DNA of 64,000 nt, taken from Methylibium sp. Root1272 (GTDB taxonomy: Bacteria > Pseudomonadota > Gammaproteobacteria > Burkholderiales > Burkholderiaceae_C). Location of the stretch: the NCBI RefSeq assembly GCF_001425905.1, contig NZ_LMDY01000001.1, forward strand, positions 502,890 through 566,889, given 5' to 3'. Within the stretch, counting starts at the first letter, position 1, and each line of letters opens with the position of its first letter. The notes beneath the pieces are model-generated. The model was not told the origin of the DNA. It did no database searches and saw only the letters and a program-made list of their open reading frames with translations. The position numbers and the translations under genes were made by a program. Positions 1 to 12,314 of this stretch are shown here, in pieces.

Positions 1-8
1 TTCAGTCG

Positions 9-542
9 ATGACTTGGCAGGCAGCCGTTGAGAAAACCGTGACCGGTTTCGGTTATGAGTTGGTGGAATGCGAGCGGGGCTCGCAGGGGTTGCTGCGCGT
101 GTTCATCGACCGGATGCCGGGCCAGGCCTACGACAGCGGTCCGGGCGAGTTCGTGACGGTCGAGGACTGCGAGAAGGTGACCCGCCAGCTGCAGTACGTG
201 CTGGAGGTCGAGGGTTGCGATTACTCGCGGCTCGAGGTCTCCTCACCCGGCCTGGACCGTCCGCTGAAGAAGCCGGCCGATTACGCCCGCTTCGCCGGCG
301 AGCGCATCGACATCACGCTGAAGCTGCCGTTCCAGGGCCGCAAGAAGTACCAGGGCGTGCTCGCAGCCGCCGGTGACGCCTGGGAACTGCATTTCAACGA
401 CGGCAAGCAGGATCAGGTCTTGGGATTCACGCTCGAGGAAGTCCGCGACGCCCGGCTCGTGCCGGTCGTGGACTTCAAGGGCCGCAAGGGCAAGGAGCAA
501 GCCGAGCCCGCGGCGCAGGTACCCGGAGGTTACGAACAATGA
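9..542 (+). CDS. rimP: Ribosome maturation factor RimP
   Basis: RimP helps assemble the 30S ribosomal subunit in the cytoplasm. The 177-residue protein has the family's N-terminal alpha/beta domain (roughly residues 8-80, with YELVECERG near the start and the conserved SSPGLDRPL around 79-87) followed by an SH3-like C-terminal domain. The charged, Pro/Glu-rich tail after about residue 155 is variable in the family. The stop overlaps the nusA start as ATGA, which fits translational coupling at the head of the rimP-nusA-infB-rbfA-truB operon. The ATG at 9 is the first in frame and suits the family N terminus. Only 8 bases precede it, so the promoter lies outside the window. Confidence 0.95.
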   Translation: MTWQAAVEKTVTGFGYELVECERGSQGLLRVFIDRMPGQAYDSGPGEFVTVEDCEKVTRQLQYVLEVEGCDYSRLEVSSPGLDRPLKKPADYARFAGERIDITLKLPFQGRKKYQGVLAAAGDAWELHFNDGKQDQVLGFTLEEVRDARLVPVVDFKGRKGKEQAEPAAQVPGGYEQ

Positions 543-2017
543 ACCGCGATCTGTTGGACTTTGTGGATGCGATCGCTCGCGAGAAGAGTGTCGAGCGCGA
601 CGTCGTGTTCGAGGCTGTCGAGGCGGCGCTCGCCTCGGCGAGCAAGAAGCTGCATGGCGGCGAGGTCGACATCCGCGTGTCGGTCGACCGTGACACCGGC
701 GAATACGAGACGTTCCGCCGCTGGCTCGTCGTGCCCGACAGTGCCGGCCTGCAGAACCCGGACGCCGAGGAACTGCTGACCGACGCGCGTGATCGCCTCG
801 AGGACATCGAGGAAGGCGACTACATCGAGGAGGCCATCGATTCTGTGTCGATCGGCCGCATCGGTGCGCAGGCCGCCAAGCAGGTGATCCTGCAGAAGGT
901 GCGCGACGCGGAGCGCGAGCAACTGCTCAACGACTTCCTGTCGCGTGGCGACAAGATCTTCGTCGGCACCGTCAAGCGCCTCGACAAGGGCGACCTCGTC
1001 GTCGAGAGCGGCCGGGTCGAGGGGCGGCTGAAGCGCAGCGAACTGATCGCCAAGGAGAACCTGCGCACCGGCGACCGCGTGCGCGCCTACATCACCGAGG
1101 TCGACACCACGCAGCGCGGGCCGCAGATCATGCTGTCGCGCAGCGCGCCCGGCTTCATGATGGAACTGTTCCGCCACGAGGTGCCGGAGATCGAGCAGGG
1201 CCTGCTCGAGATCAAGAGCTGCGCCCGTGACGCTGGCTCGCGCGCCAAGATCGCCGTGTTGTCTCACGACAAGCGCGTTGACCCGATCGGCACCTGCGTG
1301 GGCGTGCGCGGTTCGCGCGTCAATGCGGTCACGAACGAACTCGCCGGCGAGCGCGTCGACATCGTGCTGTGGTCGGCCGACCCGGCGCAGTTCGTGATCG
1401 GCGCGCTGGCGCCGGCCAACGTGCAGTCGATCGTCGTCGACGAAGAAAAGCATGCGATGGACGTGGTGGTCGACGAGGAGAACCTCGCCATCGCCATCGG
1501 TCGCGGCGGTCAGAACGTGCGCCTCGCCTCCGAACTGACCGGCTGGCGCATCAACATCATGAGTGCCGAGGAGTCGCAGGACAAGCAGGCCACCGAATCG
1601 GAGTCGATCCGCAAGCTGTTCGTCGAGAAGCTCGACGTCGATGCCGAAGTCGCCGACATCCTGATCGCCGAGGGCTTCACCAGCCTCGAGGAAGTGGCCT
1701 ACGTGCCGCTGCAGGAAATGCTGGAGATGGAGTCCTTCGACGAGGACACCGTCCACGAATTGCGCACGCGGGCCAAGGACGCGTTGCTGACGATGGAGAT
1801 CGCCCAGGAAGAGAAGCTCGAGAGCGTTTCGCAGGATCTGCGCGACCTCGACGGCCTCGACGCCGAGCTGATTGCCAAGCTGGCCGAAGGCGGCATCCAC
1901 ACGCGCGACGACCTGGCCGATCTCGCGGTCGACGAGCTGACCGAGCTGACCGGTGTGGCCGACGAGCAGGCCAAGGCCCTGATCATGAAGGCGCGCGAGC
2001 ACTGGTTCACCGCCTGA
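539..2017 (+). CDS. nusA: Transcription termination/antitermination factor NusA
   Basis: NusA binds RNA polymerase and nascent RNA and modulates pausing, termination and antitermination. The 492 residues match the E. coli length (495). In order there is an N-terminal polymerase-binding domain (1-125), an S1 domain (about 135-200, beginning near [18 protein letters not shown]), KH1 with the [16 protein letters not shown] signature, KH2 with [13 protein letters not shown], and two C-terminal helix-hairpin-helix acidic repeats ending [11 protein letters not shown]. The start codon overlaps the rimP stop (ATGA). Presence of both C-terminal repeats, which alpha-CTD and lambda N contact in E. coli, is typical of beta- and gamma-proteobacteria. 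Confidence 0.97.
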   Translation: MNRDLLDFVDAIAREKSVERDVVFEAVEAALASASKKLHGGEVDIRVSVDRDTGEYETFRRWLVVPDSAGLQNPDAEELLTDARDRLEDIEEGDYIEEAIDSVSIGRIGAQAAKQVILQKVRDAEREQLLNDFLSRGDKIFVGTVKRLDKGDLVVESGRVEGRLKRSELIAKENLRTGDRVRAYITEVDTTQRGPQIMLSRSAPGFMMELFRHEVPEIEQGLLEIKSCARDAGSRAKIAVLSHDKRVDPIGTCVGVRGSRVNAVTNELAGERVDIVLWSADPAQFVIGALAPANVQSIVVDEEKHAMDVVVDEENLAIAIGRGGQNVRLASELTGWRINIMSAEESQDKQATESESIRKLFVEKLDVDAEVADILIAEGFTSLEEVAYVPLQEMLEMESFDEDTVHELRTRAKDALLTMEIAQEEKLESVSQDLRDLDGLDAELIAKLAEGGIHTRDDLADLAVDELTELTGVADEQAKALIMKAREHWFTA

Positions 2018-2078
2018 AGCGCCGCCTGAACCGCACTCCGCATCACCGTTCGCACCGATACACCAAGGACACTCCACA

Positions 2079-4931
2079 ATGGCTGTGACTACCGTCGCAC
2101 AGTTTGCCGCCGAGCTGAATCGCCCGGCCGCGGCGCTGCTCGAGCAGCTTCACTCCGCTGGCGTCGCGAAGGCGTCCACGGACGACGCGCTGACCGAAGC
2201 CGACAAGGAGCGCCTGCTCGACTTCCTGCGCTCTTCGCACGGCACCGGGAGCGCCGAGCGAAAGAAGATCACGCTGACGAAAAAGTCGACCACCGAGATC
2301 AAGCAGGCCGACGCCTCCGGCAAGGCCCGCACCATCCAGGTCGAGGTGCGCAAGAAGCGCACCTTCATCAAGCGCGACGATGCGCCCGCCGCCACCGAAG
2401 AGTCGAGCGCCGCCGCGTCGGTGATCGACGAAGCCGAACTGCAGAAGCGCGAGGAAGAAGCGAGCCGTCAGGCCGAGTTGCTGCGTCGCCAGGAAGAGGA
2501 TCTGGCCGAGAAGCGCCGCGCGCGCGAGGCTCAGGAGCAGGCCGAGCGCGAGGCCGCCGAGGCGCGCCAGCGTGCCGCGGCCGAAGCCGCTGCGGCCGCG
2601 CTGGCGGCAGCAGCCGCCGAACCCGTCGCCGCGAAGGCCGAAGCGTCTGCCGCGACCGATACCAAGGCCTCTGCGCCGGTTGCTGCACCGACGGTGGCCG
2701 CGCCGGCCGAGCCGCCCAAGCCCGCGCTGCGCGTGGTGAAGGCCGCCGACATCGAAGCCGAAGAGAAGCAGAAGGCCGCCGACCTCGCCAAGCGCCGCAA
2801 GGCAGCCGAAGATGAGGCTTCGGCGATCCGCGCGATGATGAACGCGCCGAAGAAGGTGCTCGTGGCGAAGAAGCCCGAGGAGCCGAAGCCGGCCGAAGGC
2901 ATCAAGGGCACGATCCACAAGCCCACCGCCAAGCCGGGCGCTCCGGCAGCGGCAGGTGCGGCGGGCGCCGCCAAGCCGGGCGACAAGAAGTCGGTCAAGT
3001 CCGAGAAGCTGTCGTCGAGCTGGGCCGACGACGCCGCGAAGAAGCGCGCTGCGCTGCGCGGCGGAGCACGTCCCGATGCCGGCGGCCGCGGTGGCTGGAA
3101 GGCACCGCGCGGCGGGCGCCGCGGTGGCGATCGGGGCGACAACCCGTCGACCTTCACCGCACCGGCCGAGGCGCAGGTCTACGAAGTGCACGTGCCCGAG
3201 ACCATCAGCGTCGCCGACCTGGCGCACAAGATGTCGGTCAAGGCCTCCGAGGTCATCAAGCAATTGATGAAGCTGGGTCAGATGGTCACCATCAACCAGC
3301 AGCTCGACCAGGAAACCGCCATGATCCTGGTCGAGGAAATGGGTCACAAGGCCTTCACGGCCAAGCTTGACGACCCGGACGCCTTCCTCGAGGAAGACGT
3401 GGAAGTGACCGACGTGCCGCTGGAGCCGCGCGCTCCGGTGGTCACGGTGATGGGCCACGTCGACCACGGCAAGACCTCGCTGCTCGACTACATCCGCACC
3501 ACGCGTGTGGCGGCGGGCGAGGCCGGCGGCATCACGCAGCACATCGGCGCCTACCACGTCGAGACGCCGCGCGGCATGATCACCTTCCTCGATACCCCGG
3601 GCCACGAGGCCTTCACGGCGATGCGGGCGCGCGGCGCCAAGGCCACCGACCTGGTGATCCTGGTCGTGGCAGCCGACGACGGCGTGATGCCGCAGACCAA
3701 GGAAGCGATCCACCACGCCAAGGCGGCCGAGGTGCCGCTGATCGTGGCGATCAACAAGATCGACAAACCCGGCTCCAACCTCGAGCGCGTGCGCAGCGAG
3801 CTGATCGCCGAGCAGGTCGTGCCGGAAGACTTCGGCGGCGATTCGCCGTTCGTGCAGGTGTCGGCAAAGACCGGCCAGGGCATCGACGATCTGCTGGAGC
3901 AGGTGCTGCTGCAGGCCGAGGTGCTGGAACTGCAGGCCCAGGTGGCCGCGCCCGCCAAGGGCCTTGTCATCGAGGCGCAACTCGACAAGGGCCGCGGCCC
4001 GGTCGCGACCGTGCTGGTGCAGTCGGGCACGCTCAAGCGTGGCGACGTGGTGCTGGCCGGTTCGACCTATGGCCGCGTGCGCGCCATGCTCGACGAGAAC
4101 GGCAAGGCCACCACCGAAGCCGGCCCGTCGATCCCGGTCGAGATCCAGGGCCTGACCGAAGTGCCGCAGGCCGGCGACGAGTTCATGGTGCTGTCCGACG
4201 AGCGGCGTGCGCGAGAGATCGCCACCTTCCGTTCCGGCAAGTACCGCGACGTGAAGCTGTCCAAGCAGCAGGCCGCCAAGCTCGAGAACATGTTCGAGAA
4301 CATGGGCCAGGGCGAGGTGCAGACGTTGCCGCTCATCATCAAGGCCGACGTGCAGGGTTCGCAGGAGGCGCTGGGCGCGTCGCTGCTCAAGCTCAGCACG
4401 GCCGAGGTCAAGGTGCAGATCGTGCACGCGGCCGTCGGCGGCATCAGCGAGAGCGACGTCAACCTGGCCATCGCGTCGAAGGCCGTGATCATCGGCTTCA
4501 ACGTGCGGGCCGATGCCGGTGCGCGCAAGCTGGCCGAGGGCAACAACGTCGACCTGCGTTACTACAACATCATTTACGACGCGGTCGACGAGATCAAGTC
4601 GGCGATGACCGGCATGCTGGCGCCGGAGCAGAAGGAAGAGCTCATCGGCACGGCCGAGATCCGCACGGTGTTCGTGGCCTCGAAGATCGGCACCGTGGCC
4701 GGCTCGATGGTCACCTCCGGCATCGTGCGCCGCAACGCACGCTTCCGCCTGCTGCGCGAGAACGTGGTTGTCTACAGCGGCGAGATCGAATCGGTCCGCC
4801 GCATGAAGGACGACGTGCGCGAGGTCAAGGAAGGCTTCGAGTGCGGCATCAAGCTGAAGAACTACAACGACATCAAAGAGGGCGACCAGCTGGAAGTCTT
4901 CGAGATCAAGGAAGTCGCCCGAACGCTGTAA
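2079..4931 (+). CDS. infB: Translation initiation factor IF-2
   Basis: IF-2 is the GTPase that places initiator tRNA on the ribosome. The 950-residue protein begins with an IF2N module (1-50), followed by a long Ala/Glu/Lys/Arg-rich linker (about 60-360) containing a Gly/Arg-rich stretch. A second IF2N module lies around 370-420, and then the GTPase core. G1 is GHVDHGKTS at 459-467, G3 is DTPGHEA, and G4 is NKID at 559-562. EF-Tu-like domain II and the C-terminal fMet-tRNA-binding region follow. The 61-bp gap after nusA carries no obvious terminator. A strong hairpin follows the gene before rbfA. Confidence 0.97.
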   Translation: MAVTTVAQFAAELNRPAAALLEQLHSAGVAKASTDDALTEADKERLLDFLRSSHGTGSAERKKITLTKKSTTEIKQADASGKARTIQVEVRKKRTFIKRDDAPAATEESSAAASVIDEAELQKREEEASRQAELLRRQEEDLAEKRRAREAQEQAEREAAEARQRAAAEAAAAALAAAAAEPVAAKAEASAATDTKASAPVAAPTVAAPAEPPKPALRVVKAADIEAEEKQKAADLAKRRKAAEDEASAIRAMMNAPKKVLVAKKPEEPKPAEGIKGTIHKPTAKPGAPAAAGAAGAAKPGDKKSVKSEKLSSSWADDAAKKRAALRGGARPDAGGRGGWKAPRGGRRGGDRGDNPSTFTAPAEAQVYEVHVPETISVADLAHKMSVKASEVIKQLMKLGQMVTINQQLDQETAMILVEEMGHKAFTAKLDDPDAFLEEDVEVTDVPLEPRAPVVTVMGHVDHGKTSLLDYIRTTRVAAGEAGGITQHIGAYHVETPRGMITFLDTPGHEAFTAMRARGAKATDLVILVVAADDGVMPQTKEAIHHAKAAEVPLIVAINKIDKPGSNLERVRSELIAEQVVPEDFGGDSPFVQVSAKTGQGIDDLLEQVLLQAEVLELQAQVAAPAKGLVIEAQLDKGRGPVATVLVQSGTLKRGDVVLAGSTYGRVRAMLDENGKATTEAGPSIPVEIQGLTEVPQAGDEFMVLSDERRAREIATFRSGKYRDVKLSKQQAAKLENMFENMGQGEVQTLPLIIKADVQGSQEALGASLLKLSTAEVKVQIVHAAVGGISESDVNLAIASKAVIIGFNVRADAGARKLAEGNNVDLRYYNIIYDAVDEIKSAMTGMLAPEQKEELIGTAEIRTVFVASKIGTVAGSMVTSGIVRRNARFRLLRENVVVYSGEIESVRRMKDDVREVKEGFECGIKLKNYNDIKEGDQLEVFEIKEVARTL

Positions 4932-4954
4932 GGCGGAGTTGGCCTCGTGCCCGG

Positions 4955-4980
4955 ACCCCGCCCTCGAAAGTCGGCGGGGT
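4955..4980 (+). other. Hairpin between infB and rbfA
   Basis: An 8-bp perfect inverted repeat (ACCCCGCC at 4955-4962 and GGCGGGGT at 4973-4980) sits in the 80-bp gap between infB and rbfA. No U-tract follows, so it is not a canonical intrinsic terminator. It could be an RNA-processing or mRNA-stability element inside the operon, which is inference only. Confidence 0.45.
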
Positions 4981-5011
4981 TCGTGCTTGAGGGGTCGTCC
5001 AGGAGCCCATC

Positions 5012-5404
5012 ATGAAGCACAAGCGCGCCATTCCCAACCGCAGCCTGCGCGTGGCCGACCAGATCCAGCGCGACGTGGCCGAGCTCATCCGCGAGCTGAA
5101 GGACCCGCGCATCGGCATGGTCACGATCCAGGCCGTCGAGGTCACGCCCGACTACGCGCACGCGAAGGTGTTCTTCTCGGTGCTGATCGGTGACCCGGCG
5201 GAGTGCGCCGCCGCGCTGAACGAGGCCGCCGGCTACCTGCGCAACAGCCTGTTCAAGCGCCTGCAGATCCACACCGTGCCCACGCTGCACTTCCAGTTCG
5301 ACCGCACCACCGAGCGCGCAGCCGACCTCAACGCGCTGATCCACCAGGCCAACGCCACCCGGGCGAAGGACGCGGACGATCAAACGGGTACCCCCGAGGC
5401 CTGA
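5012..5404 (+). CDS. rbfA: 30S ribosome-binding factor RbfA
   Basis: RbfA is a late 30S assembly factor acting on helix 1 of 16S rRNA, important in the cold. The 130-residue protein has the single KH-like fold of the family. Near the N terminus are [19 protein letters not shown]-like residues, followed by [28 protein letters not shown]. The conserved basic end of the core reads [22 protein letters not shown]. It is followed by truB after only 1 bp. The ATG at 5012 directly precedes the family-typical basic N terminus. Confidence 0.95.
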   Translation: MKHKRAIPNRSLRVADQIQRDVAELIRELKDPRIGMVTIQAVEVTPDYAHAKVFFSVLIGDPAECAAALNEAAGYLRNSLFKRLQIHTVPTLHFQFDRTTERAADLNALIHQANATRAKDADDQTGTPEA

Positions 5405-5405
5405 C

Positions 5406-6427
5406 GTGAACCCGGTCGCGTTGAACCGTCCGCCCCGCCGCGCGCCGCAAGCCGCGCGCGAGCCGCGCGCACCGCGCCGTGCGCTGCACGGCGTGCTGCT
5501 GCTCGACAAGCCGCTGGGCTGGTCGAGCAACGACGCGCTGCAGAAGGTCAAGGGCATGCTGCGCGCCGAGAAGGCGGGGCACACCGGCACCCTCGATCCA
5601 CTGGCGACCGGCCTGCTGCCGCTGTGCTTCGGCGCTGCGACCAAGTTCTCTCAGGCCAGTCTGGACGCCGACAAGACCTACCGCGCGACGTTGAAGCTCG
5701 GCGTCACGCGCGTCGGTGGCGATGGCGAGGGCGAGGTGATCGAGACGCGTCCGGTCACCTTCGACGATGCGGCGCTGCGGGCCGCCTGCGCCGCCCTGAC
5801 CGGCGAGACCATGCAGCTGCCGCCGATGCATTCGGCGCTCAAGCACGAGGGCAAGGCGCTCTACGAATACGCGCGTGCCGGCGTCGAGATCGAGCGCTCG
5901 CCGCGGCGCGTCACGATTCATCGACTGGACATCCTGCGCTGGCAAGGTGACGAGCTCGACATCGAGGTCTGCGTCAGCAAGGGCACCTACATCCGTACGC
6001 TCGCCGAAGACCTGGGCTGCGCGCTCGGCTGTGGTGCGCACCTGGGCGCGCTGCGCCGCGTAGCCAGCGGGCCGGTGCGGCTCGATGGCGCGATCACGAT
6101 CGACGCGCTGCAGGCGCTCGACCCAGCGCTGCGCGAGCAGCGCCTGCTGCCGCCCGACGTGCTGCTGGCCGACTGGCCGGCCGTGCGACTGGTGGCCGAC
6201 GAAGCCGGCCGCTTCCTGTCCGGCCTGCGTCGCCGCGTCGACGCCGGCGACTGCACGGCCGTGCGGGTCTACGGACCCGAGCCGCGCGCCTTCCTCGGCA
6301 GCGCCCACGTGAAGGCTGGCGAACTGATCCCGGGCCGGCTGTTGAGCCCGGCCGAGGTGCAGGCACTGATCGACGCCGACACCGTGACCGACGTACCCGT
6401 TACCGAATCCAAGCAAGTGAGCATGAC

Positions 6428-6431
<4 letters not shown>
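5406..6431 (+). CDS. truB: tRNA pseudouridine-55 synthase TruB
   Basis: TruB makes pseudouridine 55 in the T-loop of tRNAs. The 341-residue protein contains [18 protein letters not shown] and the catalytic motif [12 protein letters not shown] with Asp64 as the nucleophile. The substrate loop [20 protein letters not shown] and the later [13 protein letters not shown] motif are also present. The N terminus is about 16 residues longer than in E. coli and rich in Arg/Pro/Ala, and a C-terminal TruB_C/PUA-like region is present. The stop overlaps the typA start by 4 bp (ATGACATGA arrangement), so typA appears to be the next gene of the same operon. Confidence 0.95.
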
Positions 6432-8260
<1,829 letters not shown>

Positions 8261-8276
8261 GTCCTTGCCGGGGTCG

Positions 8277-9170
8277 ATGACACACGGACGTGCGGTCACG
8301 CTGATGATCGTGGTGACGCTCCTGTGGAGCATCGCCGGTGTCGTCACGCGCCATCTCGACGCGGCGCGCAGTTTCGAGGTGACGTTCTGGCGCAGCCTGT
8401 TCAATGCCCTGGCGCTGACCGTGGCGCTGAGCGCGATGCGCGGTGCGGCGCTGTGGCGCGGCCTGCTGCACGCGCCCTGGCCGGTGTGGGCGTCCGGGCT
8501 GTGCTGGGCGACGATGTTCACCGCCTTCATGGTGGCGATCACGCTGACGACCGTGGCTAACGTGCTGGTCACGATGGCGATCGGCCCGCTGATCACGGCG
8601 CTGTTCGCACGGCTTTTCCTGCATCACCGGCTGCCGGCGCGCACCTGGATCGCGATCGCGATCGGCGGCGGCGGCATCGCCTGGATGTTCGGTCGGGAGG
8701 CCGGTGCGGGCCTGTCGCTGTCGGGCACCCTGATCGCGCTGACCGTGCCGCTGGCGGCGGCCACCAACTGGACGGTGCTGCAGCACGCCAGCCATGGCCC
8801 CGGCGACCCCGACGAGGCGGCCGCGACCTCACAGGACATGCTGCCGGCCGTGCTGATCGGCGCGCTGCTCTCTGCGGCCGTGGCGCTGCCGCTCGCCTGG
8901 CCGTTGCAGGCCTCGGGTCACGATCTCGGGTTGCTCGGCCTGCTGGGCGCCGTGCAACTGGCCATTCCCTGCCTGCTGGTGGTGAGGCTGACGCGCGAAC
9001 TGCCGGCGCCGGAGATTGCGCTGCTGGGCCTGCTCGAGGTGCTGTTCGGCGTGACCTGGGCCTGGCTCGGGGCCGGCGAGCGGCCGGGGCCGAGCACGCT
9101 GACCGGTGGTGCCCTGGTGCTCGGCGCGCTGGTCGTCAACGAAGCACTCGCGCTGAGGCAGCGGCGCTGA
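8277..9170 (+). CDS. DMT-superfamily transporter (EamA domains)
   Basis: This is an inner-membrane protein of the drug/metabolite transporter superfamily, about 297 residues with roughly ten hydrophobic segments arranged as two EamA repeats. The first begins VTLMIVVTLLWSIAGVVTRHL, and the second repeat ends ALLGLLEVLFGVTWAWLGAGE. Family members export metabolites, amino acids or drugs, and nothing in the sequence fixes the substrate. An in-frame ATG at 8238 would overlap typA by 23 bp. The ATG at 8277, just before the first membrane segment, is preferred. It follows typA closely and may be co-transcribed, but has no functional link to translation. Confidence 0.85.
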   Translation: MTHGRAVTLMIVVTLLWSIAGVVTRHLDAARSFEVTFWRSLFNALALTVALSAMRGAALWRGLLHAPWPVWASGLCWATMFTAFMVAITLTTVANVLVTMAIGPLITALFARLFLHHRLPARTWIAIAIGGGGIAWMFGREAGAGLSLSGTLIALTVPLAAATNWTVLQHASHGPGDPDEAAATSQDMLPAVLIGALLSAAVALPLAWPLQASGHDLGLLGLLGAVQLAIPCLLVVRLTRELPAPEIALLGLLEVLFGVTWAWLGAGERPGPSTLTGGALVLGALVVNEALALRQRR

Positions 9171-9240
9171 AAGTCCCGAGCCTCGGCGTGGCGCGCAACT
9201 GCTAGGCTGGCGACAAGACCAAGCCGCTGGAGCCGCCGAG

Positions 9241-9480
9241 ATGCAGAAGCCCGCCCGTTTCCTGGTGATGATCGAGTCGGACGGTGCGATGCTGGCGCGG
9301 TTGTTCGATGCCGAGCGACGGCAGCTCGCCGAGTTCGATGCGTCGTCGGAGGAGGTGGTCGTGATGACCAGCGGGCTGGCGCCCACGAACGACGCCGCCG
9401 GCAAGCCGTGGGAGGAGGCGCTCGCCGGCCACAGCGACAGCGAGCGCCATGCCGCGCGGGTCTACATGCTCGATGTCTGA
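9241..9480 (+). CDS. Small conserved-type unknown protein
   Basis: The product is 79 residues, acidic, without membrane segment, signal peptide or recognised motif. It starts at ATG 9241 shortly after a purine-rich stretch (gccgccgag) and has GC-rich third positions like its neighbours. The sequence alternates hydrophobic and charged residues (RFLVMIESDGAMLARLFDAERRQ...), which suggests a small folded cytoplasmic protein. No function can be given. It lies alone between a transporter and a Wzi-like gene, and may be translated as a single-gene unit. Confidence 0.55.
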   Translation: MQKPARFLVMIESDGAMLARLFDAERRQLAEFDASSEEVVVMTSGLAPTNDAAGKPWEEALAGHSDSERHAARVYMLDV

Positions 9481-9649
9481 GCCGGCCATGGCTTGCGTCT
9501 CGAGGTGTCGTTCCGTGAGCGATTGAAACTGGGGCTCGACAGCCCGGGGCGCCCGCCACAGCATGCGCCGTGCGCTGCACGAGGTGCGCTGTCCAGCATA
9601 GCCGGCGTCCTCACGTGCCGCCATTGCTTCGGAGATCGGAAGAATCAGC

Positions 9650-11167
9650 ATGCAGGCCGCTGCATTCGGAGTGCAGGCCGGGGGGCCACGGCCGCCGGTG
9701 CGGGCTCGGCGCGCGATCCTGGCCGTCGCTGCTCTCGTGCTGGCAGGAGCGGCTCATTCCGAGCCGTCCTTGCCCTGGACGCCGAGCGCCCAGGCCCGAC
9801 ACTGGCTGCAGTGGCTGGTCGACGAAGCCGGACTGGATCTCACGCTTACGCAATGGCCACTCCCGCGGCATGCGGTGCGACACGCGCTCGATCGCCTGCC
9901 ATCCGACTTGGCCCCGGCGCTGCAGGACGCACGCCGGCAGGTGCTGAACGAACTGCAGGATGCCGCGGGCGCCAGTATGACGCTCGCGCTGCGCAACCCG
10001 GGTGAACGCCTGGCGGGCTTCGGCGAGGACGCGACGCCGGGCAGCGCTGCGTCGTTCCGCTCCCCGGCTTTCGAGGGCGCGCGGGTGGCGGCGCAGCTCG
10101 GGGTCCGCGCGGAGCGCGCAGCCGTCGGCCGCAGCGAGGCCGCCACGTTTCGCCTGGAGGGCTCGGCGGTCGCCACCGAACTGTTCGGCGTGCAGTTCCA
10201 GGCCTGGTCCCGGCGCAGCTGGTGGGGGCCCGGCTGGCAAAGCAGCCTCGCGTTGAGCGACAACGCGCCGGCGCTCAACGGCGTGGGCGTGCAACGCAGT
10301 TCGGCCTCGACCTCCGCATCGCCCTGGCTGGCCTGGCTCGGCCCATGGAACTTCGAGTTCCTGCTCGCGCAGCTCGAGGATGTCGACGTGCCGGCCGATC
10401 CCTACCTCATCGGCATGCGCCTGACGCTGCGGCCTTGGGCACCGCTGGAGATCGGCCTGACCCGCACCGCGCAGTGGGGCGGTGAGGGCCGCCGGCGTTC
10501 GTTGGGCAGCTTCTTCGACGCGCTGACCGGGACGGGCCTGAACCCGAGCGACGAAGCCGGGCGGGCCCGCGACCCGGCCAACCAGTTGGCCGGGGTCGAT
10601 GCCCGGTTGCGCTGTCCTTCCTGGCTCAACTGCGCGGCCTACCTGCAGATGATCGGCGAGGACGAGGCGGGCGGGCTGCCCTCGAGCTACCTCGGGCTGT
10701 ACGGCGTCGAGGTTTGGTCGGGTGCAGGCCGGCACCGCTGGTTCGCCGAACTGCTGGAATCAGGCTGCAAGATGCCCGTGCTTCGCACGGGCACGCGACC
10801 CTGCGCCTACCGCAACTACGCCTACCCGGAAGGCTACGTCAGCGCCCATCGCTGGCTGGGCGCCGGCAGTGGCCCCGATTCCCGGCTGCTGGCGCTGGGA
10901 TGGTTGAACACCGACTGGGACGCGACGCTGCGCCTGTACCACGGCCGCATCGGCTCGCGGATCGGCAGCTTCAGCGCGGCCGATCGCGATCCGCAGACGT
11001 CGGGCCGTCTGACGGGTGTGACCGCACGCAGGGAGATGACGTGGGGACGGCTGCGGTTCACGCCGGAGTTCGGCTGGTTGCGCCTGAGCGCGCCGGCAGG
11101 GACCTCGCACGATGTGCGTGTCGGGCTGACGATGGACATGATGCTGGGCGACGGCGCGGATCCATGA
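9650..11167 (+). CDS. Wzi-like capsule assembly outer-membrane protein
   Basis: The 505-residue protein has an N-terminal signal (RRAILAVAALVLAGAAHSE, about residues 24-42). A helical region follows, and then a long stretch of alternating aromatic and polar residues typical of an outer-membrane beta-barrel. Short elements such as QAWSRRSWWGPGWQSSL with NAPALNGVGVQR, LEIGLTRTAQWGGEGR and SAHRWLGAGSGPDSRLLALGW match the Wzi family. In Klebsiella, Wzi is a barrel that holds capsular polysaccharide on the cell surface. No capsule biosynthesis genes sit next to it apart from galE about 3 kb away and a methyltransferase downstream on the other strand. The role in this organism is therefore inference. 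Confidence 0.7.
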   Translation: MQAAAFGVQAGGPRPPVRARRAILAVAALVLAGAAHSEPSLPWTPSAQARHWLQWLVDEAGLDLTLTQWPLPRHAVRHALDRLPSDLAPALQDARRQVLNELQDAAGASMTLALRNPGERLAGFGEDATPGSAASFRSPAFEGARVAAQLGVRAERAAVGRSEAATFRLEGSAVATELFGVQFQAWSRRSWWGPGWQSSLALSDNAPALNGVGVQRSSASTSASPWLAWLGPWNFEFLLAQLEDVDVPADPYLIGMRLTLRPWAPLEIGLTRTAQWGGEGRRRSLGSFFDALTGTGLNPSDEAGRARDPANQLAGVDARLRCPSWLNCAAYLQMIGEDEAGGLPSSYLGLYGVEVWSGAGRHRWFAELLESGCKMPVLRTGTRPCAYRNYAYPEGYVSAHRWLGAGSGPDSRLLALGWLNTDWDATLRLYHGRIGSRIGSFSAADRDPQTSGRLTGVTARREMTWGRLRFTPEFGWLRLSAPAGTSHDVRVGLTMDMMLGDGADP

Positions 11168-11198
11168 ATCCTGAGGCGGCCGGCGTGAAGCGCAACAG

Positions 11199-11993
11199 CT
11201 AGGCCTTCTTGATGGCGCGGAAGTAGACCCCCACCGTGAAGAAGCGCTCCAGCGGCGCGATCTTCCGCAGGACGTTGAACACTGGAAGCAGAGGACTGCG
11301 CCCGCGGTTATAGCGAATCTCGGTGGCAGCCCAGTCGCGCGATGTTATGTAGCGTTGCAACTGGTCGGGACGGAGCTTGTTGAGGCCCAGATCCATGGCC
11401 GATCGAATGGTTTTCCCGCACTGCGCCGATACTCTTTGGCATATCCATTTCTCCGGCAGTATGACGTGCAGCCATGGCAGCTTTAACCTGAATCGGCCAT
11501 GGTCGCCCCAAGGACTGAAATAGAAAGGAGAGAAACCAGCTGCCAACGTTCCTCCAGGGGCCAGCAGGCGATAGATGTGACCGACCATCGCATCGAGTTG
11601 CTCGACGTGCTCGAAGGTATCCTTGCTGATGATCAGATCAAATTCGCCCTGCACATCTGCAATATCTATCGTTCGAAAGCGGACGTGTTCTTGCAGTTTC
11701 CCGTAGTTGCTTCTGACGTTCGAACTGGCGAACGCGATGCGATCGTCGTCAAGATCGATTCCCAGCACCGACGAGGCCCCGGACTGAGCCGCGTGCACAG
11801 AAAGCGCACCATGTCCGCAGCCGATCTCGAGAATCCTCTTGCCGCCGAACGGCAGTTCGACGCCGAGCCGCTCCAGCCAGCCCTTGTTGGCGATCATTTC
11901 CCGCTGGAAGTATGCTTGATCGCGGCGCACCTGCAATTCGGCGTCGCTCTCTCCCGGCAGGGATGGCAGAGCCCACGGTTGAAAACTTTGCAT
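11199..11993 (-). CDS. Class I SAM-dependent methyltransferase
   Basis: The 264-residue protein has a Rossmann-type methyltransferase fold. Motif I ILEIGCGHG lies at about 54-62 with the acidic residue of motif II in VLGIDLDDDRI. The FDLIISKDTFEHV strand and the LLAPGGTLAAGFSPFYF post-II region follow. The C-terminal part is unlike small-molecule UbiE-type enzymes, and the substrate is unknown. The longer reading from 12065 is possible. The ATG at 11993 has a good AAGGAAA ribosome site and a family-like N terminus, so it is preferred. Base composition and codon use are visibly less GC-rich than in neighbours, which suggests horizontal acquisition. It converges on the Wzi-like gene with a 31-bp gap. 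Confidence 0.8.
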   Translation of the reverse strand: MQSFQPWALPSLPGESDAELQVRRDQAYFQREMIANKGWLERLGVELPFGGKRILEIGCGHGALSVHAAQSGASSVLGIDLDDDRIAFASSNVRSNYGKLQEHVRFRTIDIADVQGEFDLIISKDTFEHVEQLDAMVGHIYRLLAPGGTLAAGFSPFYFSPWGDHGRFRLKLPWLHVILPEKWICQRVSAQCGKTIRSAMDLGLNKLRPDQLQRYITSRDWAATEIRYNRGRSPLLPVFNVLRKIAPLERFFTVGVYFRAIKKA

Positions 11994-12314
11994 GATTATT
12001 TCCTTGAAATACCAGGCAATAGTCATCCCCGCATTTGAAATGCGCGGAGTAGTTTTAGCCTGCAAATAGGCTACCGAGTTCTCCGGTTTTTCGGCTGACG
12101 CGCAGTTGCACGTCAGATGCTCGTCAGGCCCTTGTCACTCTGCGGACGCCAAGTAGCAACGAGGCCCACGTGGCGGCGATAGCGGTGCGCAGAGCCGCCG
12201 GGCCTGAAAGGAGCAGTCGCGCAAGAGTGCGCAAAGTCCGATCGGTCGCCGTCATTCACCCCGCATGGCCGCGCCTTGCTGTGGATGGTCACTTGGAGCT
12301 GTGCAACTGGGACA
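11994..12314. other. Intergenic region, about 320 bp, no gene recognised
   Basis: This stretch separates the lower-GC methyltransferase from the dihydrouridine synthase gene. It holds the methyltransferase ribosome site (near 11996-12003). No tRNA, convincing ORF, repeat or terminator was seen. Promoters for both divergent genes should lie here, but none could be assigned. Confidence 0.5.

Noticed and set aside
2043-4427. 794-codon minus-strand frame opposite infB
   Set aside because: Same GC-driven shadow effect: the translation is low-complexity and the plus strand is a clear IF-2.
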